DNA of 39,116 nucleotides from Streptomyces iconiensis (GCF_028657195.3 NZ_JANCPR020000071.1:1-39116); one strand, 5' to 3'; shown: positions 30,347-38,762, counted from the stretch's first letter. Notes: generated by a model from the letters alone, not told the origin. A program made the numbers and translations.

Positions 30347-31276
30347 CTAGCCCGCGTGCCGGCTGAGCAGTGCCTCTACCTCGTCGCGGTGGGCCAGGGA
30401 CGGTTGGGCGCCTGCGCGGGTGGTGCTGACCGCGGCTGCTGCTGAGGCCCAGCGGGCGGCGTGCTCAAGGGGGTGGCCTTCGGCCAGGGCTACGGCCAGG
30501 GCGCCGCAGAAGGAGTCGCCGGCTGCCGTGGTGTCCACGGGGTGTACGGGGAAGGCCGGGATGTGGAGGGCCGCCGTGCGCGCGCCTTCGAGGAGGAGCA
30601 CGCCGTCTCCGCCGAGGGTGACGACGACGGCGCCCGCGCCGCCGCCCGCGCCGCCGGGGCCCATGAGCTTGCGGGCAGCGGCCGTGACCTCGTCGAGGGT
30701 CTCGGGCACGGAGGTGCCGGTGAGCGTGGCGAGTTCGGTGCGGTTGGGGACGAGCAGGTCCACGCGGGGCGGGAGTTGGCTGCCCGCCGCTGCCGGTGCC
30801 GGGTTGTGCAGGACGAGGCCGCCGGAGAGGCGCGCGGCCTCGTGGTTGGCCTCGTCGGGTACCTCCTGCTGGAGGACGGTGACCCGCGCTTCGCGCAGCA
30901 GGCCGGCCGCTTCGGAGCAGTCGGCGGCCGAGAGCAGCGCGTTGGCGCCGGGGCTGACGATGATGCTGTTCTCGCCCGACGGGTTGACCGCGATCAGCGC
31001 GCGACCCGTAGGCGCTCCGGGCGTACGGCGGATGTGGGTGGTGTCAACGCCCTGGTCGCGCGCTGCCCCCAGCATCACGTCGGCCGCGTCGTCGTCCCCC
31101 ACGCGGCCGACGAACGCGGCGTGCCCGCCGAGCCGGGCGGCGGCGACGGCCTGGTTCGCGCCCTTGCCGCCCGGGTGCTGGGCGATGTCCCCGCCGAGCA
31201 CCGTCTCGCCGGGCACCGGGTGGTGCGGAACGGACGTGACGAGATCGAGATTGAGGCTTCCGACGACTGCGATCAC
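30347..31276 (-). CDS. rbsK: ribokinase
   Basis: PfkB-family ribose kinase of 309 residues that makes ribose-5-phosphate. Family motifs: VVGSLNLDLV at the N-terminus, HPGGKGANQAVAAARLGG (substrate binding), the ATP-binding VTLGGDGVLLLEG, and the catalytic Asp in DTTAAGDSFCGALAVALAEG. It starts at GTG 31276, overlapping the LacI stop as GTGA, so both come from one transcript. It would phosphorylate the ribose released by the nucleoside hydrolase encoded on the other side of the LacI gene. A Gly/Ala-rich insertion (about residues 205-215) lies near the ATP site. Normal length. Confidence 0.94.
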   Translation of the reverse strand: MIAVVGSLNLDLVTSVPHHPVPGETVLGGDIAQHPGGKGANQAVAAARLGGHAAFVGRVGDDDAADVMLGAARDQGVDTTHIRRTPGAPTGRALIAVNPSGENSIIVSPGANALLSAADCSEAAGLLREARVTVLQQEVPDEANHEAARLSGGLVLHNPAPAAAGSQLPPRVDLLVPNRTELATLTGTSVPETLDEVTAAARKLMGPGGAGGGAGAVVVTLGGDGVLLLEGARTAALHIPAFPVHPVDTTAAGDSFCGALAVALAEGHPLEHAARWASAAAAVSTTRAGAQPSLAHRDEVEALLSRHAG

Positions 31277-32343
31277 TGCACTGCTGCCTTCTGTGTGGAC
31301 GGTGGCGAGTTGGGGTCAGGCGAGGTGGAGGCGCGTACCACCAGCTCGGGGGCGAGCCGCAAGGTGCGCTGCGGGGCCGTCGCCGGGTCGGCACCCGTGA
31401 GGCGCCGGTCCAGCAATCTGGCCGCCTCGGCGGCCAGTTCGGACACGGGCTGGCGGACGGTGGTGACCGCGGGCTCGGCGACGCTCGCCATGGGGATGTC
31501 GTCGAAGCCGGTGACGGCGGCCTGGCGCGGTATGCCGATGCCGAGTTGGCGCAGCTGCTGGAGCGCGCCGACGGCGATGAGGTCGTTGCCGCAGACGACG
31601 GCGTCGGGGCGGTCCCCGGCCGTGGTCCCCTCGGGCCCCGCCCACAGCCGGCCGACCGCCTCGCGGCCCCATTCCACCGAGAAGTCGCCGAGCTCGATCC
31701 GTTCGGCGGCCAGCGGGTCGTGGGCCGTGGCCGTTGCCTCGTAGGCGGCGCGGCGTTCGGCGGCCGACGAGGTGGTGCCGGCGGCGCCGATGAAGCAGAA
31801 GCGGCGGCGGCCTGCGGCGGCGAGGTGGTCCAGGACGAGGGCCATGCCCGCGGTGTTGTCGACGGCGACCGAGTCGGCGACACCGGGGCCGCAGCTGCGG
31901 TCCAGCAGGACCAGCGGTACGCGTGCCGCGGCAGCGGCGACGGCCTCGGCGCTGCGTTCGGCGTCGACGGGGACGACGAGCAGCGCGTCGACCTGCCGGG
32001 CCAGCAGCGACTCGATACGGGAGGCTTCGATCGCCGGGTCGTCGTCGCAGTCGGCCAGGAGCACGGCGCGCGCGTCGGCGTGCAGCGCGTGCGTCAACTC
32101 CCGTACGAGCGTGGGGTAGAAGGGGTTCGTTATCTGCGGCAGCACCAGGCCGACGGTGCCGGTCGAGCGGCTGCGCAGGGCGCGGGCCACCTGGTTGGGC
32201 CGGTAGCCCAGCTCCTCGGCGGCCCTGCGCACACGGCGGGTGGTCTCGGCGCCGACGGGACGCGTGCCCGCCAGGACGCGCGAGACGGTGGCGACGGAGC
32301 AGCCGCAGGCGCGTGCCACGTCGCGCAGCGTGGGTTCGGACAC
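31273..32343 (-). CDS. LacI-family transcriptional repressor
   Basis: Repressor of 356 residues. The N-terminal HTH is complete (TLRDVARACGCSVATVSRVLAGTRPVGAETTRRVRRAAEELGYRPN), followed by the hinge QVARALRSRSTGTVGLVLPQ and a periplasmic-binding-protein-like sugar-binding domain (LVREL, DALLVVPVDAERS, VAVDNTAGMALVLDHL, VVCGNDLIAVGALQQL, VTGFDDIPMAS). It begins with GTG 32343. The gene is divergent from the nucleoside hydrolase and its stop overlaps ribokinase. The context makes it a repressor of ribonucleoside hydrolysis, with a nucleoside or ribose as likely inducer (inference). The divergent promoter holds LacI-type dyads with a central CG. Confidence 0.93.
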   Translation of the reverse strand: MSEPTLRDVARACGCSVATVSRVLAGTRPVGAETTRRVRRAAEELGYRPNQVARALRSRSTGTVGLVLPQITNPFYPTLVRELTHALHADARAVLLADCDDDPAIEASRIESLLARQVDALLVVPVDAERSAEAVAAAAARVPLVLLDRSCGPGVADSVAVDNTAGMALVLDHLAAAGRRRFCFIGAAGTTSSAAERRAAYEATATAHDPLAAERIELGDFSVEWGREAVGRLWAGPEGTTAGDRPDAVVCGNDLIAVGALQQLRQLGIGIPRQAAVTGFDDIPMASVAEPAVTTVRQPVSELAAEAARLLDRRLTGADPATAPQRTLRLAPELVVRASTSPDPNSPPSTQKAAVQ

Positions 32344-32395
32344 TGGGCGTCACCGTTCCCGTTCTCTCGATCCGGCCGCCGGGAGGGCGAGGGCG

Positions 32396-32508
32396 GCAAA
32401 CGTTATCACCGGGAAATCGCCCAGCCCAGAGGCCCTGAAAAGGGTGTGATCCAGACCTCCATTGACATCGTGCCGGGCTGTGCGCAGAGTCTTCGGAGAA
32501 CGATTTCC
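32396..32508 (+). promoter_or_regulatory. LacI operators and promoter of the nucleoside hydrolase operon
   Basis: TTGACA (32462-32467) and CAGAGT (32485-32490) are separated by 17 bp, a good vegetative promoter. The imperfect palindrome GGAGAACGATTTCC (32495-32508), with central CG at 32501, covers the expected start site. A second LacI-like dyad, GCAAACGTTATC, lies at 32396-32407. GGGAAATCG (32411-32419) and CGATTTCCC (32501-32509) are exact inverted copies 81 bp apart. Together they suggest looped or dual-site repression of both divergent genes by the LacI protein. Confidence 0.65.
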
Positions 32509-32553
32509 CGTCGTGGAAACCGGTACGACACAGCGCGAGCACCGAGCGGTCAG

Positions 32554-32593
32554 GCGCGCACAGAGTGAACGCGGACAAGCGCGCACAGAGTGA
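32554..32593. repeat. 15-bp direct repeat in the leader of the nucleoside hydrolase gene
   Basis: GCGCGCACAGAGTGA is present at 32554-32568 and again at 32579-32593, a period of 25 bp. It lies in the untranslated leader if translation begins at TTG 32622. It is probably a local duplication and could bind a second factor. Confidence 0.75.
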
Positions 32594-32621
32594 GAGTGAA
32601 CAGAGCAAAGGGGCTCCACCG

Positions 32622-33569
32622 TTGACCAGAAAGATCATCCTCGACTGTGACCCGGGCCACGACGACGCGATCGCCATGCTGCTCGCGCACGGCAACCCGG
32701 ACGTCGAGCTGCTCGCCGTCACCACCGTCGTCGGCAACCAGACGCTGGAGAAGGTCACGCGCAACGCGCTGTCCGTTGCCCGGATAGCCGGCATCACCGG
32801 TGTCCCCTTCGCCGCCGGTTCGCCCCGGCCGCTCGTCCGTACGATCGAGACGGCGGCCGACATCCACGGCGAGTCGGGCCTGGACGGGCCCGTACTCCCC
32901 GAGCCCGGTCTCGAACTGGACCGGCGGCACGCGGTCGACCTCATCATCGACACCGTCATGGCGCACGAGCCCGGCGAGGTCACGATCGTGCCGACCGCCG
33001 GCCTGACGAACATCGCGCTCGCCGTGCGCAAGGAACCCCGTATCGCCTCGCGCGTCCGCGAGGTCGTGCTGATGGGCGGCGGCTACCACCAGGGGAACTG
33101 GAGCCCGGTCGCCGAGTTCAACATCGTGATCGACCCCGAGGCAGCGCACATCGTCTTCAACGAGCCCTGGCCCGTCACCATGGTCGGCCTCGACCTCACC
33201 CACCAGGCGCTGGCCACCCCCGAGGTGCGCAAGCGGATCGCCGAAGTGGGCACGCGCCCCGCCGTTTTCGTGGGCGAGCTGCTGGACTTCTTCGGCGCGA
33301 CGTACCTGGAGTCCCAGGGCTTCGCGCACCCGCCCGTCCACGACCCGTGCGCGGTCGCCTACGTCATCGACCCGGACGTGATGACCGTGCGCAAGGCGCC
33401 CGTCGACATCGAGCTGCGCGGCGGGCTGACCCTCGGCATGACCGTCACCGACCTGCGCGCGCCGGCGCCGGACGACTGCCACACCCAGGTCGCTGTCGAC
33501 CTCGACCACCAGCGCTTCTGGAACCTGGTCGTGGACGCGCTGGAGCGGATCGGCGACGTAGCGGAATGA
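32622..33569 (+). CDS. nucleoside hydrolase (inosine-uridine preferring family)
   Basis: Enzyme of 315 residues that splits ribonucleosides to ribose and free base without phosphate. The calcium-binding DCDPGHDDAIAM (residues 8-19) is the family signature. NPDVELLAVTTVVGN, VLMGGGYHQGNWSPVAEFNIVIDPEAAHIVF and HDPCAVAYVID (with the active-site His and Asp) are also present. The start is TTG 32622, since AAAGGGG at 32607-32613 is well placed and the conserved sequence starts at once. An in-frame GTG at 32565 would add 19 low-complexity residues. The stop overlaps the transporter start as ATGA. It is divergent from the LacI repressor and, with ribokinase and the MFS carrier, forms a hydrolytic nucleoside-use operon. 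Confidence 0.93.
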   Translation: MTRKIILDCDPGHDDAIAMLLAHGNPDVELLAVTTVVGNQTLEKVTRNALSVARIAGITGVPFAAGSPRPLVRTIETAADIHGESGLDGPVLPEPGLELDRRHAVDLIIDTVMAHEPGEVTIVPTAGLTNIALAVRKEPRIASRVREVVLMGGGYHQGNWSPVAEFNIVIDPEAAHIVFNEPWPVTMVGLDLTHQALATPEVRKRIAEVGTRPAVFVGELLDFFGATYLESQGFAHPPVHDPCAVAYVIDPDVMTVRKAPVDIELRGGLTLGMTVTDLRAPAPDDCHTQVAVDLDHQRFWNLVVDALERIGDVAE

Positions 33570-35020
33570 ACGCTCCCGCCACCTCGGGCACCGGGGCCGC
33601 CGCTGCCCGCCCCGGCGGCCCCGGCCGTCCCGTCCGGGTAGGAGTGCTGCTCGCCGCGCTGCTGACCGCGTGCTTCGCCTTCCAGCTGAACGCGAGCATG
33701 CTCAGCCCGGCCCTCAGCAGCATCGAACGGACCCTGGACGCCAGCCCCGCCGAGATCGGGCTCACCCAGACGGCGTTCTTCACCTCGGCCGCGCTCTTCT
33801 CGCTCTTCCTGCCGCGACTGGGCGACCTCATCGGCCGCCGCAAGGTGCTGGCCGGGATGCTGGCGCTGATGGCGGTCGGCTGTGTCGTCGCGGCCCTGGC
33901 GCAGAGCGTGCCGATGCTGTTCGCCGGCCGCGTCATCCAGGGCGTCTCCGGGCCCACGGTCCCGCTGTGCCTGATCATGCTGCGCGTCGAGGTCACCGAG
34001 CCGAAGAAGTACGGCACGCTGCTGGGCGTCATCACCGCCGTCAACGGCGGCATCGCGGGCGTCGACTCCCTCGCGGGCGGCTACCTCGCCGACAACCACG
34101 GCTTCGCCTCCGTGTTCTGGGCGATGGGCGGCGTCGCCGCCCTCGGCACCCTGCTGGTCGCCACCCTCACCCCCGAGTCACGTGCCGAAGCCGGCACCAC
34201 GACCCGCATGGACTGGCCCGGCGTCGCCCTGCTCGTCGTCTCCGTCGGCGCGATGCTGATCGCGCTCAACGAGGCGGGCAAGCTCGGCGCGGCCAACTGG
34301 CCGCTCGTCGGCGTGCTCGTCGTCCTGTCCGCCGTCGCCTTCGCGCTGTTCTGGCGTACGCAGGACCGCAGTCCGCACCCCCTGGTCGCCACCCGGCACC
34401 TGCGGCAGCGCTCCACCTGGGCGACCCTGCTGACCACGCTGCTCACCATGACCGGCGTCTTCGCCATCATGAACGGGCTGCTCCCCGCCTTCGCACAGGA
34501 CGCACACGCCGGACTCGGCATGTCGGCCGAGCAGTCGGCCTGGTGGACGCTCACCCCGTACGCGATCGCCGGGCTCGTCATGGGACCGATAGCGGGACGC
34601 CTCGCCGCCACCCACGGCTACGGGCGCATCCTGCGCTTCGGCCTGCTCGGCGCCGCCGGCACGGTGGTGCTGATGATGCTCACCCTCGACGGGCACTCCC
34701 GGATCATGCTGCTCGCGGCTTCGGTCCTGGTCGGGATCACCTACGCGGGCGTCGGCAACATCGTGCTCAACGGGCTCGGCATCGTCCTGTCACCGCGCGA
34801 GAACCCGGGCTTCCTGCCGGGGCTCAACGCGGGCGCCTTCAACCTCGGTTCGGGGCTGAGCTTCGCCGTGATCTATGCCGTGCAGACGGCGGCGAAGCCC
34901 GCCGACGCTTCGTCCTCCACCGGGTACACGGCGGGCATGCTCGCGGGCGTGGTCCTGCTGGCCGTCGCGGTGCTGGCGTCCTTCCTCATCCCCAAGCCGG
35001 TCGAGGCGGAGGCGGCGTAG
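33566..35020 (+). CDS. MFS transporter, probable nucleoside or nucleobase carrier
   Basis: Membrane transporter of 484 residues, with 13-14 hydrophobic helices in the DHA2-like layout. The MFS motif A is seen in FLPRLGDLIGRRKVLAG (about residues 85-101). Helix 1 is VRVGVLLAALLTACFAFQLNA, with the C-terminal helices running to FLIPKP. Its start overlaps the nucleoside hydrolase stop as ATGA, so it is made in the same operon. The obvious inferred role is import of the nucleoside substrate or export of the free base. A family-only call would suggest a drug exporter, so substrate and direction need testing. A hairpin follows the stop. Confidence 0.9.
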   Translation: MNAPATSGTGAAAARPGGPGRPVRVGVLLAALLTACFAFQLNASMLSPALSSIERTLDASPAEIGLTQTAFFTSAALFSLFLPRLGDLIGRRKVLAGMLALMAVGCVVAALAQSVPMLFAGRVIQGVSGPTVPLCLIMLRVEVTEPKKYGTLLGVITAVNGGIAGVDSLAGGYLADNHGFASVFWAMGGVAALGTLLVATLTPESRAEAGTTTRMDWPGVALLVVSVGAMLIALNEAGKLGAANWPLVGVLVVLSAVAFALFWRTQDRSPHPLVATRHLRQRSTWATLLTTLLTMTGVFAIMNGLLPAFAQDAHAGLGMSAEQSAWWTLTPYAIAGLVMGPIAGRLAATHGYGRILRFGLLGAAGTVVLMMLTLDGHSRIMLLAASVLVGITYAGVGNIVLNGLGIVLSPRENPGFLPGLNAGAFNLGSGLSFAVIYAVQTAAKPADASSSTGYTAGMLAGVVLLAVAVLASFLIPKPVEAEAA

Positions 35021-35051
35021 ACCGGGCTCCGGCCGGCTTCGAAGGACTGGA

Positions 35052-35077
35052 GGGCTGAGGGCAGAGGCCCTCAGCCC
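35052..35077. terminator. hairpin between transporter and NAT genes
   Basis: GGGCTGAGGGC (35052-35062) pairs perfectly with GCCCTCAGCCC (35067-35077) around a 4-nt loop, an 11-bp stem. The right arm includes the stop codon of the convergent N-acetyltransferase gene. Confidence 0.8.
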
Positions 35078-35910
35078 GCCGGTTCGCTCATGCGGGTGAC
35101 GAGCAACTCCGCTTCCTCGTCGGACAGTTCGATGCCGAAGGTGTCGGAGAGGAGCTTGGGCAGCTCGGCGGGTTCCAGCACGTGCGCCGCCGGTGGCGAG
35201 GTGTCCTCCGGCCCGGCGGTCGTCCATGTGAGCGCGTCGAGCTGGTCGACACGGCCGGGCCTCATGCGCTGGATGAAGGGGCGCCGGTTGAAGGGGGAGT
35301 GGGCGCCGGTGGCGATGTAGTGGTTGCCCAGTTCGTAGTCCACCGGGTACCGCGGGTCCAGCGTGAAGGTGTGCCGGACCATCCAGCCGCCGTCCTCGCC
35401 GGGCTGATGGAGCGCCCACCCCTCGGCGCCCGGCGTGACCTCGCCCTCGCGCAGCAGGAACGGCCACCCCTCGACGGTCACCTCGTTGCCGTCCACCAGC
35501 TCGATCGGGGCGAGCGGGCTGGCCCCGAACCCGATGTCGCTCAGCCAGCGGCGGCCGTCCAGCTCCACGAGCAGCACGGCGTGGGTCGCGGGACGGATCG
35601 TTCCGGAGCCCATCTGGATACGGGCCGAGAGCGCGGTGAAGCGGAAGCCGAGCCGTTCGAGCGCGGCGGCGTACAGCGTCGCGTGCTCGTAGCAGTAGCC
35701 GCCACGGCCCCGGTGCAGCAGCTTGTCCTGGAGCGAGGGCAGGTCCAGCGCGACGGAGCGGTACAGGAAGCTGTCGATCGTGTCCCAGCGCACCGTCAGC
35801 ACATGCGCGCGGTGGAGCGCGCGCAGCGTCTCCAGGGTGGGGGCGCGGTCGCCCTCGTAGCCCAGGTGCGCCAGGTAGGCGTCGAGATCGAGCTGCTCGC
35901 CGTTCCACAT
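35071..35910 (-). CDS. arylamine N-acetyltransferase
   Basis: Cytoplasmic enzyme of 279 residues that moves an acetyl (or acyl) group from CoA to arylamines or hydrazines. The Cys-His-Asp triad is complete: Cys73 in GRGGYCYEHA, His110 in IRPATHAVLLVEL and Asp125 in LSDIGFGASPLAP. RALHRAHVLTVRWDTIDSF and YPVDYELGNHYIATGAHSPFN are also family regions. ATG 35910 is used (MWNGEQLDLD); in-frame starts up to 35964 add only basic low-complexity residues. Some actinobacterial relatives act as amide synthases in ansamycin pathways, but no such cluster is present here. The stop lies inside the hairpin shared with the transporter gene. Confidence 0.92.
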   Translation of the reverse strand: MWNGEQLDLDAYLAHLGYEGDRAPTLETLRALHRAHVLTVRWDTIDSFLYRSVALDLPSLQDKLLHRGRGGYCYEHATLYAAALERLGFRFTALSARIQMGSGTIRPATHAVLLVELDGRRWLSDIGFGASPLAPIELVDGNEVTVEGWPFLLREGEVTPGAEGWALHQPGEDGGWMVRHTFTLDPRYPVDYELGNHYIATGAHSPFNRRPFIQRMRPGRVDQLDALTWTTAGPEDTSPPAAHVLEPAELPKLLSDTFGIELSDEEAELLVTRMSEPAG

Positions 35911-36013
35911 CGTCCGCTTCCGTTCCCTCAACCGTGCCGCCACCCCGGACGGCAGCGGCCCCACTCGTTCAGCCTCGCAGGTGGGCGCCGCTGTTCCGGC
36001 CGGGGGCCCGGGA

Positions 36014-37813
36014 TCAGAAGCCCGAGGCCACGTACAGGTCGTCCTTGATACGGGCCAGCACCGAGGCCGCCCGTTCGCGCGCCGGCGCCAGGTCGGACAC
36101 CTCGCCGACGGGCACGACCACCTCCAGATAGCACTTGAGCTTGGGCTCGGTACCGCTGGGCCGTACGATCACGCGCCCGCTGCCCACACCGCTGCCGTCC
36201 GGGCCCGACAGGTGGTAGCGCAGCCCGTCGGTCGGCGGCAGCGCCTCCGTGCCCCGCGTCAGGTCCTCGGCGCGCTCGACGGGGAGCCCGCCGAGCGCGG
36301 TCGGCGGCTGGGCACGCAGCTTCACCATGGCGTCGGAGATGAGGGACAGGTCCTCGACGCGCACCGAGAGCTGGTCGGTCGCGTGCACGCCGTACTCCAC
36401 GTCGATGTCGTCGACCAGCTCCGACAGCGTGCGCCCCGCCTGCTTCAGCTCGGCGGCCAGCTCGGCGACGAGCAGCGCCGCCGTGATGCCGTCCTTGTCG
36501 CGCACGCCCTCCGGGTCGACGCAGTACCCGAGCGCCTCCTCGTAGCCGTACCGCAGGCCGTCCACGCGGGCCAGCCACTTGAAGCCGGTCAGCGTCTCCT
36601 CGTACGGCAGTCCGGCCGCGCGGGCGATACGGGAGAGCAGGGACGAGGAGACGATCGTCGTCGCGAACGTGCCGTGTGCGCGCTTGTGGATCAGATGCGT
36701 CGCCAGCAGCGCGCCCACCTGGTCGCCGCGCAGCATCCGCCAGCCCGCCCCGGCCGACGGGTCGGGCACGGCCACCCCGCAGCGGTCGGCGTCGGGGTCG
36801 TTGGCGATGACCAGATCAGGCCGCTCCCCGGTCTCTGTGGCGTACGCGTGCGCCGTCGCATAGGCGAGGTCCATCGCGCCGGGCTCCTCCGGGTTGGGGA
36901 AGGCCACGGTGGAGAAGTCCGGGTCGGGATCGGCCTGCTGGGGCACCGGCACCGGTGTGGGGAAGCCGGCGCGCTCGAAGGCGAGCCGCGCCGTGCGGGA
37001 GCCCACGCCGTGCATGGCGGTATGGACGACCCGCACATCACGCGGCGAGCCCTCCGTGAGCACGGCACCGGTACGCGCGAGATACGCGTTCAGCATCTCC
37101 TCGCCCAGCACGTCCCAGCCGGAGCCGGGACGCCGCACCTCGGCGAGCCGGCCCACGTCGGCGATACGGGCCGCGATGTCGGCGTCGGCGGGCGGCACGA
37201 TCTGGAGGCCGTCGCCGAGGTACACCTTGTAGCCGTTGTCGCGCGGCGGATTGTGACTGGCCGTCACCATGATCCCGGCCTCGGCCCCCAAGTGCCGTAC
37301 GGCGTACGCGAGAACGGGCGTGGGCAGCGGCTCAGGCAGCAGGGCGGCGCGCAGCCCGGCACCCGCCATCACATCGGCCGTGTCCCGCGCGAAGTCGGCG
37401 CTCTTGTGGCGCGCGTCGTAGCCGATGACCACGAGCCGCTCCGCCATCGGACGGTCACTGAGCTGGGCACGTACGTACGAGGCGATCCCGGCGGCGGCCC
37501 TGATGACCACCGCGCGGTTCATCCGCATCGGGCCGGCGCCCAGTTCCCCGCGCAGACCGGCCGTGCCGAACTGGAGGGTGCCGGAGAAGCGTTCCCGCAG
37601 CTCGTCCGTCTCGCGGGCCTCGATGAGCTGGGCCAGCTCCTCGCGGGTCTCCGCGTCCGGGTCCTCGTCCATCCAGGCCCGCGCCCGTGCGAACAGCGCC
37701 TCGTCGGAGCTTCCGGGGGCGCCGGTGCCATGGGGTCGGCCGGAGCCGCTGGGCTCACCGGCCGGTGCGCCTGCCGGGGCTTCTGTCGCCTGATCGGTCA
37801 GTTCGTCGCGCAC
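36014..37813 (-). CDS. PGM2-like phosphosugar mutase, probable phosphopentomutase
   Basis: Alpha-D-phosphohexomutase of 599 residues. All four motifs are present: phospho-Ser186 in MVTASHNPPRDNGYKVYLGDG, metal-binding DPDADRCG, sugar-binding GYEEALGYCVD and the phosphate-binding RPSGTEPKLKCYLEV. The form TASHNPPxDNGYKVY is typical of the PGM2 branch, whose eukaryotic members are mainly phosphopentomutases. It lies 103 bp downstream of PNP in the same direction, and no deoB-type mutase is visible in the window. I infer it turns (deoxy)ribose-1-phosphate into the 5-phosphate for DeoC. The start is taken as GTG 37813, with AGGA nearby. ATGs at 37847 and 37864 would extend a disordered N-terminus that is already 35 residues long. 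Confidence 0.87.
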   Translation of the reverse strand: MRDELTDQATEAPAGAPAGEPSGSGRPHGTGAPGSSDEALFARARAWMDEDPDAETREELAQLIEARETDELRERFSGTLQFGTAGLRGELGAGPMRMNRAVVIRAAAGIASYVRAQLSDRPMAERLVVIGYDARHKSADFARDTADVMAGAGLRAALLPEPLPTPVLAYAVRHLGAEAGIMVTASHNPPRDNGYKVYLGDGLQIVPPADADIAARIADVGRLAEVRRPGSGWDVLGEEMLNAYLARTGAVLTEGSPRDVRVVHTAMHGVGSRTARLAFERAGFPTPVPVPQQADPDPDFSTVAFPNPEEPGAMDLAYATAHAYATETGERPDLVIANDPDADRCGVAVPDPSAGAGWRMLRGDQVGALLATHLIHKRAHGTFATTIVSSSLLSRIARAAGLPYEETLTGFKWLARVDGLRYGYEEALGYCVDPEGVRDKDGITAALLVAELAAELKQAGRTLSELVDDIDVEYGVHATDQLSVRVEDLSLISDAMVKLRAQPPTALGGLPVERAEDLTRGTEALPPTDGLRYHLSGPDGSGVGSGRVIVRPSGTEPKLKCYLEVVVPVGEVSDLAPARERAASVLARIKDDLYVASGF

Positions 37814-37916
37814 GGTTCCTGTCCTGCCTTTCGCGCTGGAGGGCATACGGCGTGGGGTGGTCACGGCGGGCAGGTCCTGCCGGGACCCGCCCGCCCGGTG
37901 CTCTCAGGATCCGTGC

Positions 37917-38738
37917 TCAGAGCCTGTCGAGCACCTGGGCCAGCAGCGTGCCCATACGGCTGGCCGAGTCCTTGCCCGCCTGAAGAACCTCTTCGTGGTT
38001 GAGCGGCTCGCCCGTCATGCCGGCGGCGAGGTTGGTGACGAGCGAGACACCCAGCACCTCGGCGCCCGCCTCCCGCGCGGCGATGGCCTCCAGCACGGTG
38101 GACATGCCGACGAGGTCACCACCGATCGCGCGGACGAAACCGATCTCGGCCGGCGTCTCGTAATGCGGGCCGGGGAACTGGATGTAGACGCCCTCCTCCA
38201 GCGTCGGGTCGATCTCCTGGCAGAGCGCCCGCAAACGGGGCGAGTAGAGATCGGTGAGGTCGACGAAGTTGGCGCCGGTGATGGGGGATGTGGCGGTGAG
38301 ATTGATGTGGTCGCTGATGAGAACGGGCTGGCCGGGGCGCATGCCCTCGCGGAGGCCGCCGCATCCGTTCGTCAGGACGATCGTCTTGCACCCCGCGGCG
38401 ACCGCGGTACGCACGCCGTGCGCGACGGCCGCGACACCGCGGCCCTCGTACGCGTGTGTGCGCCCGAGGAAGACCAGCGCCCGCTTGTCACCGATGCGGT
38501 GCGAGCGGATCTTGCCCGCGTGGCCCGCCACGGCGGGCGGCGGGAACCCGGGCAATGCGGTCACCGCGAACTCGTGCTCGGGGACGCCGAGCGCGTCCGC
38601 TGCGGGGACCCAGCCCGAGCCCATCACAAGGGCCACGTCGTGGCTGTCCGTTCCGGTCAGCGCGCGCAGCTCGGCGGCTGCCGCCTCGGCGTTGCGGTAA
38701 GGGTCGTCGGGGGAGTGCGTCGTGGCAGATGCGTTCAC
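37917..38738 (-). CDS. punA: purine nucleoside phosphorylase (trimeric type)
   Basis: Phosphorylase of 273 residues that turns inosine, guanosine and their deoxy forms into base plus (deoxy)ribose-1-phosphate. Family motifs: VMGSGWVPAADALG (phosphate site), GRTHAYEGRGVAAV, LTNGCGGLREGM, ISDHINLTATSPI, FPGPHYETPAEIGF, VGMSTVLEAIAAREAG and TNLAAGMTGEPLNHEEVL, the purine-binding Glu/Asn region. This is the low-molecular-mass trimeric class. GTG 38738 is the only plausible start. No Shine-Dalgarno precedes it, but TACCCT lies exactly 6 nt upstream, suggesting a leaderless mRNA. The CTACGCGCGTAG palindrome is 25 nt upstream. The phosphosugar mutase gene follows. Confidence 0.95.
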   Translation of the reverse strand: MNASATTHSPDDPYRNAEAAAAELRALTGTDSHDVALVMGSGWVPAADALGVPEHEFAVTALPGFPPPAVAGHAGKIRSHRIGDKRALVFLGRTHAYEGRGVAAVAHGVRTAVAAGCKTIVLTNGCGGLREGMRPGQPVLISDHINLTATSPITGANFVDLTDLYSPRLRALCQEIDPTLEEGVYIQFPGPHYETPAEIGFVRAIGGDLVGMSTVLEAIAAREAGAEVLGVSLVTNLAAGMTGEPLNHEEVLQAGKDSASRMGTLLAQVLDRL

Positions 38739-38762
38739 CCGATGAGGGTAGCCCGTCCCTGC

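Noticed and set aside
35071..35910. N-acetyltransferase as an ansamycin amide synthase
   Set aside because: No polyketide synthase or aminohydroxybenzoate genes are present in the window.
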